NCBI GenBank assembly: GCA_036250225.1 | Contig: JAPZLL010000001.1 | Coordinates: 248,001 to 312,000 of the forward strand | DNA from: Cercophora sp. LCS_1 | Taxonomy: Eukaryota > Ascomycota > Sordariomycetes > Sordariales > Lasiosphaeriaceae | Direction: 5' to 3' | Length of the DNA stretch: 64,000 bases | Shown: positions 1 to 10,263 of the stretch, piece after piece | How positions within the stretch are numbered: position 1 is the first letter of the stretch | How the letters are laid out: each line of letters begins with the position of its first letter | The notes under the pieces: generated by a model | What the model saw: only the letters and a program-made list of their open reading frames with translations | Databases searched by the model: none | Told to the model about the DNA's origin: nothing | Position numbers and translations under genes: made by a program

Positions 1-471
1 GTTGACGGCGGCGAGTCACTCGATCCCGCCAAATCGTCGTCGACGGGCTTGGGGGACACGTTCTTGCCGGCGGTCTTTAGAAATCCTTCTACTTGAGCTG
101 AACATGTCCAGTTAGAGAAATTGCGAATGGACGCAAAAGTGTAGGTGGGCTTGTACCAAGTCGTTCTTCAAGTTCCTTGACATTCCTCCGCTTAAAGGCC
201 GGCTTTCTTCGAGACTCGGGGTACAAACAATCACTGCCCACCTTGGCGCACCGTGTGCAGGCAGGTTTGTGTCTATCACCTAAACGGTGTAAGTTGACCG
301 GCGTGAACGAACACGGGCGCTGGCTTATACGGAGCTCGGAGCGGGGCGGGGCCGGCGGTTCTCACATTTAAGCTTTCGACTTCGGCAGCTGGTGCAGGCC
401 AGCGGCTCAACTTCGCCAGCATCCCCCGCAGCTGGGGGATCTGCCGGACCGCTCTCCGGGGATGTCGCCAT
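1..471 (-). CDS. Zn2Cys6 transcription factor, 5' part (cut by window edge)
   Basis: Amino-terminal part of a fungal binuclear zinc cluster regulator; the rest lies beyond position 1. Proposed exons on the minus strand are 471-366, 279-157 and 97 to the window edge. Splicing the first two rebuilds a complete cluster of spacing C-x2-C-x6-C-x6-C-x2-C-x6-C; the third cysteine codon is split by intron 1, so the motif is invisible in unspliced frames. A basic linker and the start of a KELEERL coiled-coil dimerisation segment follow, which in this family precede a large regulatory domain. The start at 471 is the first ATG in frame; the open frame upstream to 516 begins with TTG. Introns are 86 and 59 nt. 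Family assignment is firm. Target genes and regulon cannot be told from this fragment. Confidence 0.85.
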
Positions 472-1343
472 CCTTTGGGTGGGTGTAAGTGTGGTATGAC
501 CGAGCCCGAACGCCAAGAGTGGCGACCAAGTTGGAAGAAACGAGAGAGCCGGAGCTAGCTGGATGTGCGAGCCCCGGAATCCAGTCCGCTATATCACGTC
601 CTCAGTCCCCAGCCCCAGAGCTTTGGCTTTTTTGCCTACTCTGGCTAACAATGTGATCCAAGGTAGCCATGATGCCGCGTGGGTATCGAGATGTGGCTTG
701 GACAGGGATGGTGGGCTCGGAGAACTTGGGCGGACGGTCTTTGTTCCGACTGCCGAAGCCGTGTTGGTTACCCAGAGACTCGGCTTTGCTCGGACTGGCC
801 CTCGCTTTGGCACGGCCGGGTCGCGGCAAAGAGCGAGGCGTCCTGCTTTGTGAAAAGAAAACGGCCTGAACTTCTGCCTAAGAATTCAGCTGCCAACTGG
901 TGGCCCGGAGAGTTTCCGTGCAGGACGGGAATGAAGGCAGGAGAGACGTGGGTTGCAGCGGGGCATCGGCCGACCGCCGCCAAGTCCTTGTTATCAGATG
1001 GCTTACGAAATCGTGCGAAAATGGAGGAGAGCCGGCACTTTGGAGGTTGGAGGGGCACAGATGACTCACCAATACGCGCTCAAGTGCGAGTATGAAATTG
1101 CACTTTCCCTCTCCTTTGGTTCGTCAGCTCGCATGCGTATTGAGGATTCGTGACTCAATCGGGCTGCAGAGTGATAATTGCTGGGCTCGGACAGCGCCGG
1201 AGTTACGGCCACGACCACGGCCACGGCTTCGTGGCATTACGTCATCGCCGTCTGGATGTTGATGTGCCCCCTGAGACGACAACACTCATTTGGATATCTG
1301 GAACGCAACAAATTCAATTGTGCCGCCTGTCTAACGGACGATT
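472..1343. other. Intergenic: promoter side of the zinc-cluster gene
   Basis: No coding sequence or RNA gene is recognised. It holds the upstream region of the zinc-cluster gene (minus strand) and the 3' flank of the dioxygenase gene. Open frames here have no recognisable domain and no splice-supported continuation. Confidence 0.5.
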
Positions 1344-2256
1344 TTACTCAATTCGTCCCCAACTCCATATATTCAGGCCAATCTTGACGCCCTCCTCGAC
1401 TGGGAGCCCGGCATGCCACGTTTCCTCATATCCCCTTCCGGTTCCATCCGATCGGAAGTTCTCCCAGTATACAGCATTGCCGGGCAACGGTTTGAAGACC
1501 ACGGTCGTTTTCGGCCCCGGTGAGGCCTCCCTTGGTTCATCTTCCGCTGCCGGGGCCTGGCACTCGACGAACTGGCACCATCTGGAGTCCTGTTTCGGCC
1601 TCAGCAGTGGGAACTCCGTTCCCCCACCACGGAGCTCTCCCTCTCCATCGTCAACCCAAACCATGAAGCTGCTGACGCGGCCCCAGCCTCCGTGGTTGGA
1701 GCTCCAGTCAAAGTGGTGATTGTAGTGGCCATTTTGGCCATAACGCTGCACCCGGAGCCGTTCAATCCAGACCTCGTCGCGCCAGCCTTGCAAAGCACGT
1801 GCCCGGTCCTCGATGCACCAAACCGTCTCAGAGCGGGGAACCAAGGCTACTTCCGAGTCCCGAATTGTGGCATCGCGGTGGCTAGAATCACCACCATCAT
1901 GGGTGATGGTCGCCGGCTCATAGATGGGGTTACTAAAGCCAGGAGGTGTCAACGGGAGGACTTCATTGGCGCCCGGGCAGCGGGGCGAACCTTATATCAA
2001 GCAAATGGCTCCGTTCTTGCAAAGTCAAAAAGTTCTCGATGTATAGAACCAACGGCTCTCGGGAAAATACATGAACAGAGTATGAGTCGGGAGAGCAATG
2101 GGTTGTTTGGTTGGCATCTTCGGATGCCAGAAGCTCCTCATTGACAGGAGGACGTGACTTTCGCGAGACCTGTGGCGAGCCTGGCGCAAGCAGGCGCATC
2201 AAGGGGCTGTAGAGGAAGACAAGAAAGATAACGGGGCCAATGAAAGTTGATAACAT
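1344..2256 (-). CDS. Prolyl 4-hydroxylase-like 2-oxoglutarate/Fe(II) dioxygenase
   Basis: Member of the P4Hc family, which hydroxylates protein side chains (classically proline) using O2, 2-oxoglutarate and Fe(II). Two exons, 2256-1991 and 1932-1344, give 284 residues. The iron triad is visible as H162-x-D164 and H262, with K272 ten residues on as the likely 2-oxoglutarate carboxylate ligand. Residues 2-24 form one hydrophobic segment, so a type II ER membrane anchor with a lumenal catalytic domain is likely. The ATG at 2256 was chosen because it sits directly before this segment; the frame stays open to 2364. The 58-nt intron has a weak donor (GTTCGC) but a TTGAC-type branch site and TAG acceptor, and splicing restores a typical family motif (LLDIS.P.YEPA). 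Substrate is unknown; collagen is not implied in fungi. Confidence 0.85.
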
Positions 2257-2610
2257 TATGTCTGCATCTCGGTGCACAGCACAAACTTGAACGCCAGGAA
2301 TACCGTTGTTTGGTTGTGGGGCTGACAGCAATTCATTAGTTGATGTTTTCTTTTGCTGAAACATGCATCTCAGGGTTAGGGGACGCCGGCGACGCCGAAT
2401 GAAATGTCGAGCTTGAGTGAGCCCGACGCTCTCAACGCAACTCTAGTAACCGAATGAAGGGGTTTACTCGAATCATAATTTTTGAGATCTCCAACAAGGA
2501 GGTTGCTGTTGTTGTTCACATTCCGATTGACTTCGCGGCTGGGTGTCGGCCGCATGTTGCACCAGACTTGGGAAAAGCCAAGGGACAATAATGTCACCAA
2601 TCAAATTACC
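2257..2610. other. Intergenic: upstream of the dioxygenase
   Basis: 5' flank of the minus-strand dioxygenase gene and 5' flank of the plus-strand tRNA-Arg. Nothing else is recognised. Confidence 0.5.
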
Positions 2611-2682
2611 GGCCGCGTGGCCTAATGGTAAGGCGTCAGATTTCGGCTCTGAAGATTGCGCGTTCGAACCGCGTCGTGGTCG
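2611..2682 (+). tRNA. tRNA-Arg (anticodon UCG)
   Basis: 72-nt cloverleaf without intron. The 7-bp acceptor stem GGCCGCG pairs with CGTGGTC (two G-U pairs). The D stem GCC/GGC is clear, the anticodon stem is TCAGA/TCTGA, and the loop holds TCG at 2643-2645. The T arm is GCGCG-TTCGAAC-CGCGT and the discriminator base is G2682. It reads CGA codons. A run of seven T (about 2687-2693), just after the gene, is a Pol III terminator. Confidence 0.97.
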
Positions 2683-2684
2683 AC

Positions 2685-2693
2685 CTATTTTTT
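2685..2693 (+). terminator. Pol III oligo-T terminator of tRNA-Arg
   Basis: T-rich run ending in seven consecutive T a few bases past the mature 3' end of tRNA-Arg, as expected for RNA polymerase III termination. Confidence 0.8.
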
Positions 2694-4109
2694 TGCCCCC
2701 TGAACCAAGTTCCTTCAGCATCTGATGGCTCCTTCCCAGAGTAAGACAGGACGCCAGGTTCGAATTGCTATGTTTTACCCACCACCTAACGCCTCCCCCA
2801 ACCCTTAGTGGGCGATGCCCTCCTCCTTGTCCTCGTTTTTCTCGGTTCCAATGTGTTTCACCTAATCAACAAGCTTCCGAAACCCTCTTAGCACCAGTTT
2901 GTTCTAGAAAATGACAAGCGCCCGCCTAGGCGCGATATATGCAGACTGTCAATGCTTCAATTTATCCAGCTGTTCGCTACTTTCCCCACGCTGTCTCTTA
3001 GAAACGGCAGTATGCCGCAGCGTAGCACCCGGCGCAATTCCTGACCTCAAGCAATCCATGAATATCGCCCCTCTCCACATTCAAGTCAAGAGGAGTTGGC
3101 TGGCAGATGACCAATGGACAGTCAATCTTTGGTAAGCGCTCTGCTCGATCTGGACCACCTCCGATCGAATACCACTGTGACTCTCCGCTCTCAGAGTCGG
3201 CGGAGCGGCGACGAGGAGCGACGGGAAGTCGACGGGGGTCATGGCTACCGACGGGGGCGGATCTCGGAAGGCGGCTCCCGCGCCGTTTGAGGAATGGCGC
3301 ACGGCAACCCGGGAGGCTCTGCCCAGGAACCTGGACCTCTGCCCTCCTTCATCTGCCCCGTACCTGGATTTTGCGCTCTCGGTTTGATTTGGTGATGCAA
3401 TGCGGGGGGCCAACAGCAACGCCTCTCGGCCACAACAACCGCCTGGCAGCCGCCCCTGCAATCACCTGCCACTGACAGTTTTCTTGTCGGCTTCGCGATC
3501 CGGGACGGCCCTGGCAGCAGGAGCATGCGTCCTGCAGCCACCCGACTCGTCTGCGCAGACTTCCCCAGAATACAGGCTCGCTACCTACCATTCAGCAGTT
3601 CGGGAGATGGCAGTTGCAAATCCCATCAAAATCGTGTCTTGAACTAGCATGGATCCCCGCGTCCACTCTCGCGTCTCCGGTAGTCAACTGGACAAAACGA
3701 CTCTTCAGGGATTCCCCTCGTCAAAGCTTGCTCATCGCGATGGCCGTTGGTTGTTGGAGCGCATCTCAGTTAGCCGGGATGAGCTGCTGCTACCCTCTTG
3801 GCTTCCATTTTGATTGCTTTCCCGAATGGAGGGTTGTCGTTGCATCAACCCGCTATCACGGACAGGGCTGCCGCCAATTCCACCTACAGGGAGCTTTATC
3901 CAGTCTTGGTCCTGACTTGGGCTACATGGGCTTTCCGTGAGGGTGGAAGCGCTCGGAGGACGCGTGGCGAGACGACTCGGGAATGGCACACGGAGCCTCA
4001 TATTTAATATACAGAGCTGTCTCCCGAGGCTCCCAGGACTGCTGGCCGGGTCACTCCTTTCTCCTTACCCACGGAAAAAGCTGAGGCGCCGCTGTGTCTG
4101 TCGTTCAAG
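2694..4109. other. Intergenic: CDH promoter region
   Basis: About 1.4 kb with no recognisable gene. It is the upstream region of the cellobiose dehydrogenase gene. SYGGRG hexamers that could bind the carbon repressor CreA occur, for example at 3183-3188 (minus), 3200-3205 and 3402-3407. The motif is degenerate and the region GC-rich, so this is weak evidence. Confidence 0.45.
4001..4010 (+). promoter_or_regulatory. TATA-like element of the CDH gene
   Basis: An AT-only stretch (TATTTAATAT) stands out of GC-rich flanks 100 bp before the CDH start codon. The spacing fits a TATA box serving a strongly regulated secreted-enzyme gene. Confidence 0.5.
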
Positions 4110-6865
4110 ATGTGGTCTACCACTCGGTTGCTCGGCGCTCTCGCCGTAGCTGCTCTGCCCTCTGTTTTTGCTCAGGGGCCTACGCCAGAGACCTTCACGG
4201 ACGCCGAAACTGGCATCGTCTTCAACAGCTGGGGTATCCCCGGCGATTCCCCTCGGACACAAGGTGGCTTTAACTTTGGTGTGGCTCTGCCGTCCGACGG
4301 TCTTTCCTCAGATGCGAACGAGTTCATTGGCTACCTCGTGAGTAAATGGGCTGTCTACCGCGCTGTCACTGCTAACAGGTCATCAGCAATGCTCCTCAAA
4401 GGATGCAGTCAACACCGGTTGGTGCGGTGTCTCGCTTGGAGGCCCCATGACCAATTCGCTCCTGCTTACCGCGTGGCCCACCGACGGTGAAATCTACACC
4501 TCGTTCCGCTACGCCAGCGGCTACGCCATGCCGGACGTGTACGGCGGGAACGCTCGGTTGACCCAGATCACGTCGAGGGTGAACGCCACCCACTTCACGT
4601 TGATCTTCAGATGCCAGAACTGCTTGCAATGGGAGCAAAACGGCCAGGCCGGCGGTGCTGCCACAAGCTCCGGCTTTTTGCTCCTCGGCTGGGTGCAGGC
4701 TTTCCCCGCCCCTGGAAACCCTACCTGTCCCGATCAGATCACCCTGGAACAGCACGACAATGGCATGGGTATCTTCGGCGCCGTCCTCGACGGAAATGCC
4801 GCCAACCCGTCCTACACTGCTTGGGCTGCCCAGGCCACCAAGACTGTCGAGGCTACTTGCTCGGGCCCCGTCGAGACCGGTGTCGTGTCTCAGCCCGTCC
4901 CAACTGGTCTCTCCTTTGATTACATTGTCGTCGGAGGTGGCGCGGGTGGTATCCCCATCGCCGACAAGCTCAGCGAGTCCGGAAAGAGCGTCCTTCTTAT
5001 TGAGAAGGGCCCACCGTCCACTGGCCGTTGGGGCGGCAGCTTGGGCCCTCAGTGGCTCCAGGGTACTGGCCTTACCCGCTTCGACGTCCCGGGTCTTTGC
5101 AATCAGATCTGGGTCGACTCGCGTGGAATTGCTTGCACCGACACTGACCAGATGGCTGGGTGTGTGCTCGGCGGTGGCACCGCTGTCAACGCCGGTCTGT
5201 GGTTCAAGGTAAGAAACTGCCTGCCTTTCTGATCACGTTTTTTTTTGTGTTTAAGAGTTGCTGATGCCGTCGACAGCCCTACTCCCTCGACTGGGATTAC
5301 CTTTTTCCTGCTGGATGGAAGTCTGCTGACGTCAGGGCGGCTATTGACCGTGTTTTCAGCCGTATTCCTGGAACGGATACGCCTTCGCGGGATGGCAAGC
5401 GTTACCTCCAAGAGGGTTTCGACGTCCTTGCATCGGGTCTCCGGAGCTCTGGGTGGGCCGAAGTCACTGCCAACAACGCCCCTAATCGCAAGAACCGCAC
5501 TTTTGCGCACACTCCTTACATGTACTCCAACGGCGAGCGCGGCGGTCCTCTGGCCACCTACCTTGTTAGCGCCAACAGCCGCAACAACTTCAAGCTCTGG
5601 CTCAACACTGCCGTCAAGCGTGTCATCCGCGAGGGAGGCCACGTTACCGGCGTTGAGGTTGAGGCTTTCAGGGATGGCGGATACGCTGGTATCATCCCTG
5701 TTACCGGCATCACTGGCCGTGTGATTTTGTCTGCCGGTACCTTTGGTAGCGCCAAGATTCTCATGCGAAGTGGTATCGGCCCGAAGGACCAGCTTGATAT
5801 CGTCAAGGCTTCGTCCGATGGCCCGACGATGATCGACGAGGCGTCGTGGATCAACCTCCCGGTTGGCTACAACCTTGATGACCACCTCAACGTGAGTAGC
5901 TTTGCTTCTCGTAGATTCAAAAATTTACTAATGCGGACAGACCGACACCGTGATCTCCCACAACGGTGTCAAGTTCTACGACTTCTACGAGGCCTGGACT
6001 TCTCCCAACACTACCGACACTAGCAAATATCTCAGTACGTCATCCACTCCCGAACCATCATAGCCGAGAGGCTAACAATGAGCCAGATGGCCGCAGCGGT
6101 ATTCTTGCCCAGGCTGCTCCTAACATTGGCCCCATGTTTTGGGAGGAGATCAAGGGTGCCGATGGCATTGTTCGTCAGCTCCAGTGGACTGCCAGAGTGG
6201 AGGGAAGTCTTGATGTGCCCAACGGCTGTATGTCCCAACACTCCTCTTTTGCGCTCTTCTCACTAATATGACCAGACGCCATGACCATGAGCCAGTACCT
6301 CGGCCGTGGCGCTACTTCTCGCGGCCGTATGAGCATCACTCCCAGCCTCGGCACTATCGTCTCGGACATTCCCTACCTCAAGGACCCCAACGATAAGGCC
6401 GCTGTTGTTCAGGGTATTATCAATGTCCAGAACGCGCTGAAGAACGTGGCTGGCTTGACCTGGAACTACCCCCCTGCCAACATGACGGCCGCACAATACG
6501 TCGACGCCCTCATTGTGCACTGGTCCGCCCGTCGCTCCAACCACTGGATGGGCACCAACAAGCTCGGCGCCGACGACGGCCGCATCGGCGGCAGCGCTGT
6601 CGTCGACCTCAACACCAAGGTGTACGGCACCGACAACCTCTTTGTTGTTGACGCCTCCATCTTCCCTGGTGTCCCCACCACCAACCCCTCCAGCTACATT
6701 GTCACCGCTGCCGAGCATGCCTCGCAGAAAATCCTGGCTCTTGCTGCTAACAAGGCTGTCGCGAGATGGGGCCAGTGCGGTGGACGCAACTGGAACGGCG
6801 GCCACATTTGCGCTGCGCCATACGCGTGCACTTTTGTCAACGACTGGTACTCGCAGTGCTTGTAG
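4110..6865 (+). CDS. cdh: Cellobiose dehydrogenase, class IIA (AA8-AA3_1-CBM1)
   Basis: Secreted flavocytochrome that oxidises cellobiose and cello-oligosaccharides to lactones and passes electrons from FAD through a haem b domain to lytic polysaccharide monooxygenases. Exons 4110-4337, 4387-5208, 5277-5891, 5941-6034, 6087-6227 and 6276-6865 give 829 residues; introns are 48-68 nt with GT..AG ends. Order: signal peptide 1-21; haem domain with probable axial ligands M97 (GGPMTN) and H199 (EQHDNG); linker; GMC dehydrogenase with FAD-binding G259-x-G261-x2-G264, catalytic H723 and N770; C-terminal CBM1 from about 797 with four cysteines and binding aromatics. The CBM1 and length make it class IIA, as in thermophilic Chaetomiaceae. 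No monooxygenase partner gene lies in the window. All key residues are present, so it should be functional. Confidence 0.97.
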
Positions 6866-7309
6866 ATTGACGTGGAGGAGGTTTCGATTCTTGTGAATAC
6901 TTCTGCATAGTACATATATATTTTCTCTGTCATTCTGCTCCGTATTAGTGGATTGTATGGTGTTGTGAATGAGGGTGCCAACCCGACGGCGTGTACTCAA
7001 GGTCCTAATACACTGTCTGAGAATTGCCTCAGCAAAAGTAAATCCTCAACTCATACCAAAATGCCAACCTCGAAGTCTCACCCTCTTACCACTTGCGCCC
7101 AACCAACGCCAGAACACTTATTCTCCAAATCCCTCATAATCCCCCCCCCCCAAGAATAACCCCAGATACTCAGGCGCACCTTTCATCAAAAGATCATCCC
7201 CAAACCCCATCTCCACAGTCCACACCCCGTTCACAAACTCCCAATCCTCACCGCACCTCCTACTGTCCGCTCGTCATGGACGCCAATCCCAGCGGTTTCT
7301 TCCATCAAA
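6866..7309. other. Intergenic: CDH 3' flank
   Basis: 3' untranslated and flanking DNA of CDH, including an AT-rich stretch near 6908-6925 and a run of C at about 7141-7152. No gene seen. Confidence 0.5.
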
Positions 7310-7391
7310 GGCGTGGTGGCAGAGTGGTCTAATGCGCAAGACTAGAAATCTTGTTCCTTCGGGAGCGTCTGTTCGAATCAGGCCCACGTCG
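7310..7391 (+). tRNA. tRNA-Ser (anticodon AGA)
   Basis: 82-nt class II tRNA with the long variable arm expected of serine tRNAs. The acceptor stem GGCGTGG pairs with CCACGTC with one G-U pair. The anticodon stem is CAAGA/TCTTG with loop CTAGAAA, so the anticodon is AGA, read as IGA after deamination, decoding UCU/UCC. The T arm is GTCTG-TTCGAAT-CAGGC and the discriminator is G7391. No intron. A T-rich terminator follows at about 7401-7406. Confidence 0.96.
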
Positions 7392-8050
7392 AGATAACAT
7401 CTTTTTTGCCCACATCCACGATGTGGGGGGTGGGTGGTGGAGACCTTTTTTGTTGTGTGGTGTCGAGTGTGGAGTTGTTGGATGGGGGCGGCGATGATTT
7501 GAGTTTTGAGTTGGGACGTTTCGGTTTGGATGGCGGAACCGATGGGGCTCCGGGCGGGGCTAGTTCTGTGGGTGCAGACGGTCATGTCTTTTTGCCTTGG
7601 GATTGGGCTCGGAATTGAGACTCGAGACGTTCCAGTGAGCAAGAGCTAGAGTAAAGTCGAGTACATAAAATGCCTGAGGTAAGCTGTGAGACAAACGCTA
7701 GCATACACCGGGACACTTGCGGTAGGATTCCCGTCAAATCACAAACGCTGGTTAAAGTTAAAGAGCTGACTCGGTCCCTCCATGAATTTGAGTAAATGGA
7801 CTTATCTAACACTCGTAGCGAGGTTGAACTATCTACCCCATGGGGTACCATTGTGCAAACGCCTTGTATCGTACAATAAAGTGATCATGATTTTTGCTTT
7901 TTCAGGCTCGCAGCCACTCTGAAACACCTCGATCTGGCCAAACTGTCCATCCTCCCATAACATCAGCCCAGAAGCACCCGCTGCATACCACAGCCCCACC
8001 AGTGTGCTTTGATACCCTCTGCTCTGTGGCCCTCAAAGAGTCGTTGTCGA
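7392..8050. other. Intergenic: between tRNA-Ser and the GNAT gene
   Basis: Contains the tRNA terminator and the 3' flank of the minus-strand GNAT gene. No coding region or RNA gene recognised. Confidence 0.5.
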
Positions 8051-10183
8051 CTAGTACTTCTCCGCTCCCCAGATTTTCTCACCCAAGAAGCAGCCATGCT
8101 CGAATGTCAGCGAGTCCAGCCAGTACACCGGACCCGGACGAGAGTTTGGCGTCCGATGAGACATCTCGAACCGGCACTTCTCACTGAAGTTGAACGTCTC
8201 GGTCAGTATTCGGCGAATTCCCTCTATCTCCCCGTTGTTCGATGCCTTCCCGTCTCGGTCATGCTTGACGAGATAGTTGAGGTAGATCCTCCAGAATTTG
8301 CGCTTGTTCTCTTCGACGTATTGGTACATCTTTCTGTCCTTAGGGTCGACAAAGTCGTAGCTTGATGCAGTTGAGTACCTTTCCGAGACTGTCATCAGGA
8401 GTCGGTCCAAGAGACAGAATCCAATTCGCTTCCGGCGAAATTCAGCGTGAACGTAAAGGTTAACCTGGGCAGAGGCCCTGCTGCTTCCGTTGACGCTGCC
8501 GGCCAGACCAGGCGCCCATACAGACAAATAAGCAAAGCCGATGATCTTGCCGACAAGAGTAGGGTTGGGCGTAACAGTCGCATCAGGGTGAGGCGTACAC
8601 TTCGTGTAATACGAAGTGTTGTTCCGGATGTTGAGACTCTTGGCAGAGCCATATGCGGCGACGAGGAATGGCATGCCAAGGCCTTCTGCTTGCTTGAAGA
8701 TGGCGACGAAATTTTCCTTGGTCAGTGGCTCTGCGTCAAGCCCCTGGGTGCCGTTTTCGACCTCCCAACTATAGATTTCCGTAATTTGAGCCATATCCTC
8801 AAGCTTTGCTGGTCTTAGGTAGGCTGGCGTGCGGGGCGAGCAGAGGCTGTAAAGGGGCAGCAGAGCAGCCTCTGCCCTTTCTCTTGCCTCCTTCTCTGCC
8901 TGGCGGATTTTGAGAAACTCCGGGTCTTTCTCGGGGTCCCAGAATGTTGGGGGCAGGTGGCCCTTTTTAACCACCTCGGCAGGCTTGCTGGTGATGGAAG
9001 CTTGGTTTGCTCTCCGTTGCTTATCTGCCTCACGGCCAACGTGTAGCGATGTTGTCCAAGTTTGGCGCCTCCAATCCAAGCCCCATCTTGGCTCTGACTG
9101 GCGAGGGAACGTGTCAGGATGGTTCATTGGCATCACAAGAGTGTTGGTGCTTGTGTCAACCTGGGAGTTCCAATGCTTGGCGACCTTCTTCACGTCAAGC
9201 TTGGTCTCGTTGGGTATAATCTGGTCGATCCAGGCACAGATGTAGGCTTCGAAGAGGGGACCTTCGTGGAATGGATCGTAATAGTCTTTTCCCTCTGAGC
9301 TGAGACCATTTTGCTTAACCCACATATTTCCATAGGCTATAATGTCGCATTCTGGACCATGGATTCCTCGAAAATCGGGTTGGACCATACAGCGACACTC
9401 ATCGTCCTCGGTTCCGTGAAAGCTGGAGACCGAAAGCCCCGATGCGGTCGGGACGGGCGAATCGTACCCGCGGCCATATTTGGCAGGGACGGGTGGGCGT
9501 CTGGTAACAATATCAACCGAAGGGAGTGAAGCGGAATCGGCCAACGAGAGGATATCTGCGCCAGTGGATAAGCAATCAGAAGGTTCGCATTCCGTGACCT
9601 TATGTTGATTCTCCTTCTCTCGGGGCGCGTGCTCATCATCGCGTACAGCCAGCCCACTGCCTCCCGGACCTCGGCTTCGTAGAGTGGTGAGCGACGGCTC
9701 AGGAGAGACCCTCCACCCGTGTGTCCGGGTCGGCTTGGCCGCCCAAGGGATAGATTGCTCGCCTTTGTCTGCAGCCATTGGGTTTCCCTGGTCCTGATGA
9801 GGCGGCACAGCGTGCTTTGTTTTGGTGGAAACGAGGCTCGGCGGTGACGTTGGTGGCTGCGTGGGGTTGTTGTTTGTCACAGAGCTCTTGGGATGCGTGA
9901 CTACCGATGACGACGCCGGGTAGCGAGTAGCAGTCGTTCGCGAATTGGACTTGCTGCCGAATGTCGCGGGGATCTTCTGCTGGATTGAGATCTCACCGTT
10001 GTCACCTCTCGCCTTTCCGGATTCGGTTGCACTCTGTTGTTGCGTGGCGTCAGAGCTGTCATTCTTGAGAATAGATGGCTTTGCTTGACCCCATCCACAT
10101 GCGGCGAGAAAGTCTCCCATCGCATTTTGGCTGTCGACGTCGACGCTGGTGGCCTCGACAGGCTTGGTCTCGGAGAAGGACAT
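8051..10183 (-). CDS. GNAT-domain acyltransferase-like protein
   Basis: 710-residue protein in one coding exon. The first ~370 residues are low-complexity, rich in S/T/P/K and probably disordered. A conserved central part follows, and the last ~220 residues form a GNAT-type N-acyltransferase fold: an N-terminal strand entering LRPAKLEDM, a core strand at LVGKIIGFAYLS, and a Q/R-x2-G-like acetyl-CoA segment (YVHAEFRRKRIGFCLLDRLL). The start ATG at 10183 was preferred to the in-frame extension to 10438 because a good 5'-UTR intron (donor GTAAGT at 10263, acceptor CAG ending at 10203, 61 nt) lies in that extension. Acyl acceptor is unknown. It belongs to a conserved but uncharacterised filamentous-fungal family. 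The GNAT call rests on motif appearance. Confidence 0.75.
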   Translation of the reverse strand: MSFSETKPVEATSVDVDSQNAMGDFLAACGWGQAKPSILKNDSSDATQQQSATESGKARGDNGEISIQQKIPATFGSKSNSRTTATRYPASSSVVTHPKSSVTNNNPTQPPTSPPSLVSTKTKHAVPPHQDQGNPMAADKGEQSIPWAAKPTRTHGWRVSPEPSLTTLRSRGPGGSGLAVRDDEHAPREKENQHKVTECEPSDCLSTGADILSLADSASLPSVDIVTRRPPVPAKYGRGYDSPVPTASGLSVSSFHGTEDDECRCMVQPDFRGIHGPECDIIAYGNMWVKQNGLSSEGKDYYDPFHEGPLFEAYICAWIDQIIPNETKLDVKKVAKHWNSQVDTSTNTLVMPMNHPDTFPRQSEPRWGLDWRRQTWTTSLHVGREADKQRRANQASITSKPAEVVKKGHLPPTFWDPEKDPEFLKIRQAEKEARERAEAALLPLYSLCSPRTPAYLRPAKLEDMAQITEIYSWEVENGTQGLDAEPLTKENFVAIFKQAEGLGMPFLVAAYGSAKSLNIRNNTSYYTKCTPHPDATVTPNPTLVGKIIGFAYLSVWAPGLAGSVNGSSRASAQVNLYVHAEFRRKRIGFCLLDRLLMTVSERYSTASSYDFVDPKDRKMYQYVEENKRKFWRIYLNYLVKHDRDGKASNNGEIEGIRRILTETFNFSEKCRFEMSHRTPNSRPGPVYWLDSLTFEHGCFLGEKIWGAEKY

Positions 10184-10202
10184 CTTGCCGAGTCTTTTAT
10201 CT

Positions 10203-10263
10203 CTGTGACAGATAATTAGTTCCGGTTCTCGAAGATGGATGCTTTGAAGGATGCAAGACTTAC
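10203..10263 (-). other. 5'-UTR intron of the GNAT gene
   Basis: Donor GTAAGT, an AACTAAT-type branch site and a CAG acceptor define a 61-nt intron ending 19 nt before the start codon. It argues against the longer in-frame ORF being translated. Confidence 0.65.

Noticed and set aside
2745..2790. GGTTCGAATTGC resembling a tRNA T arm just after tRNA-Arg
   Set aside because: No acceptor, D or anticodon stems around it.
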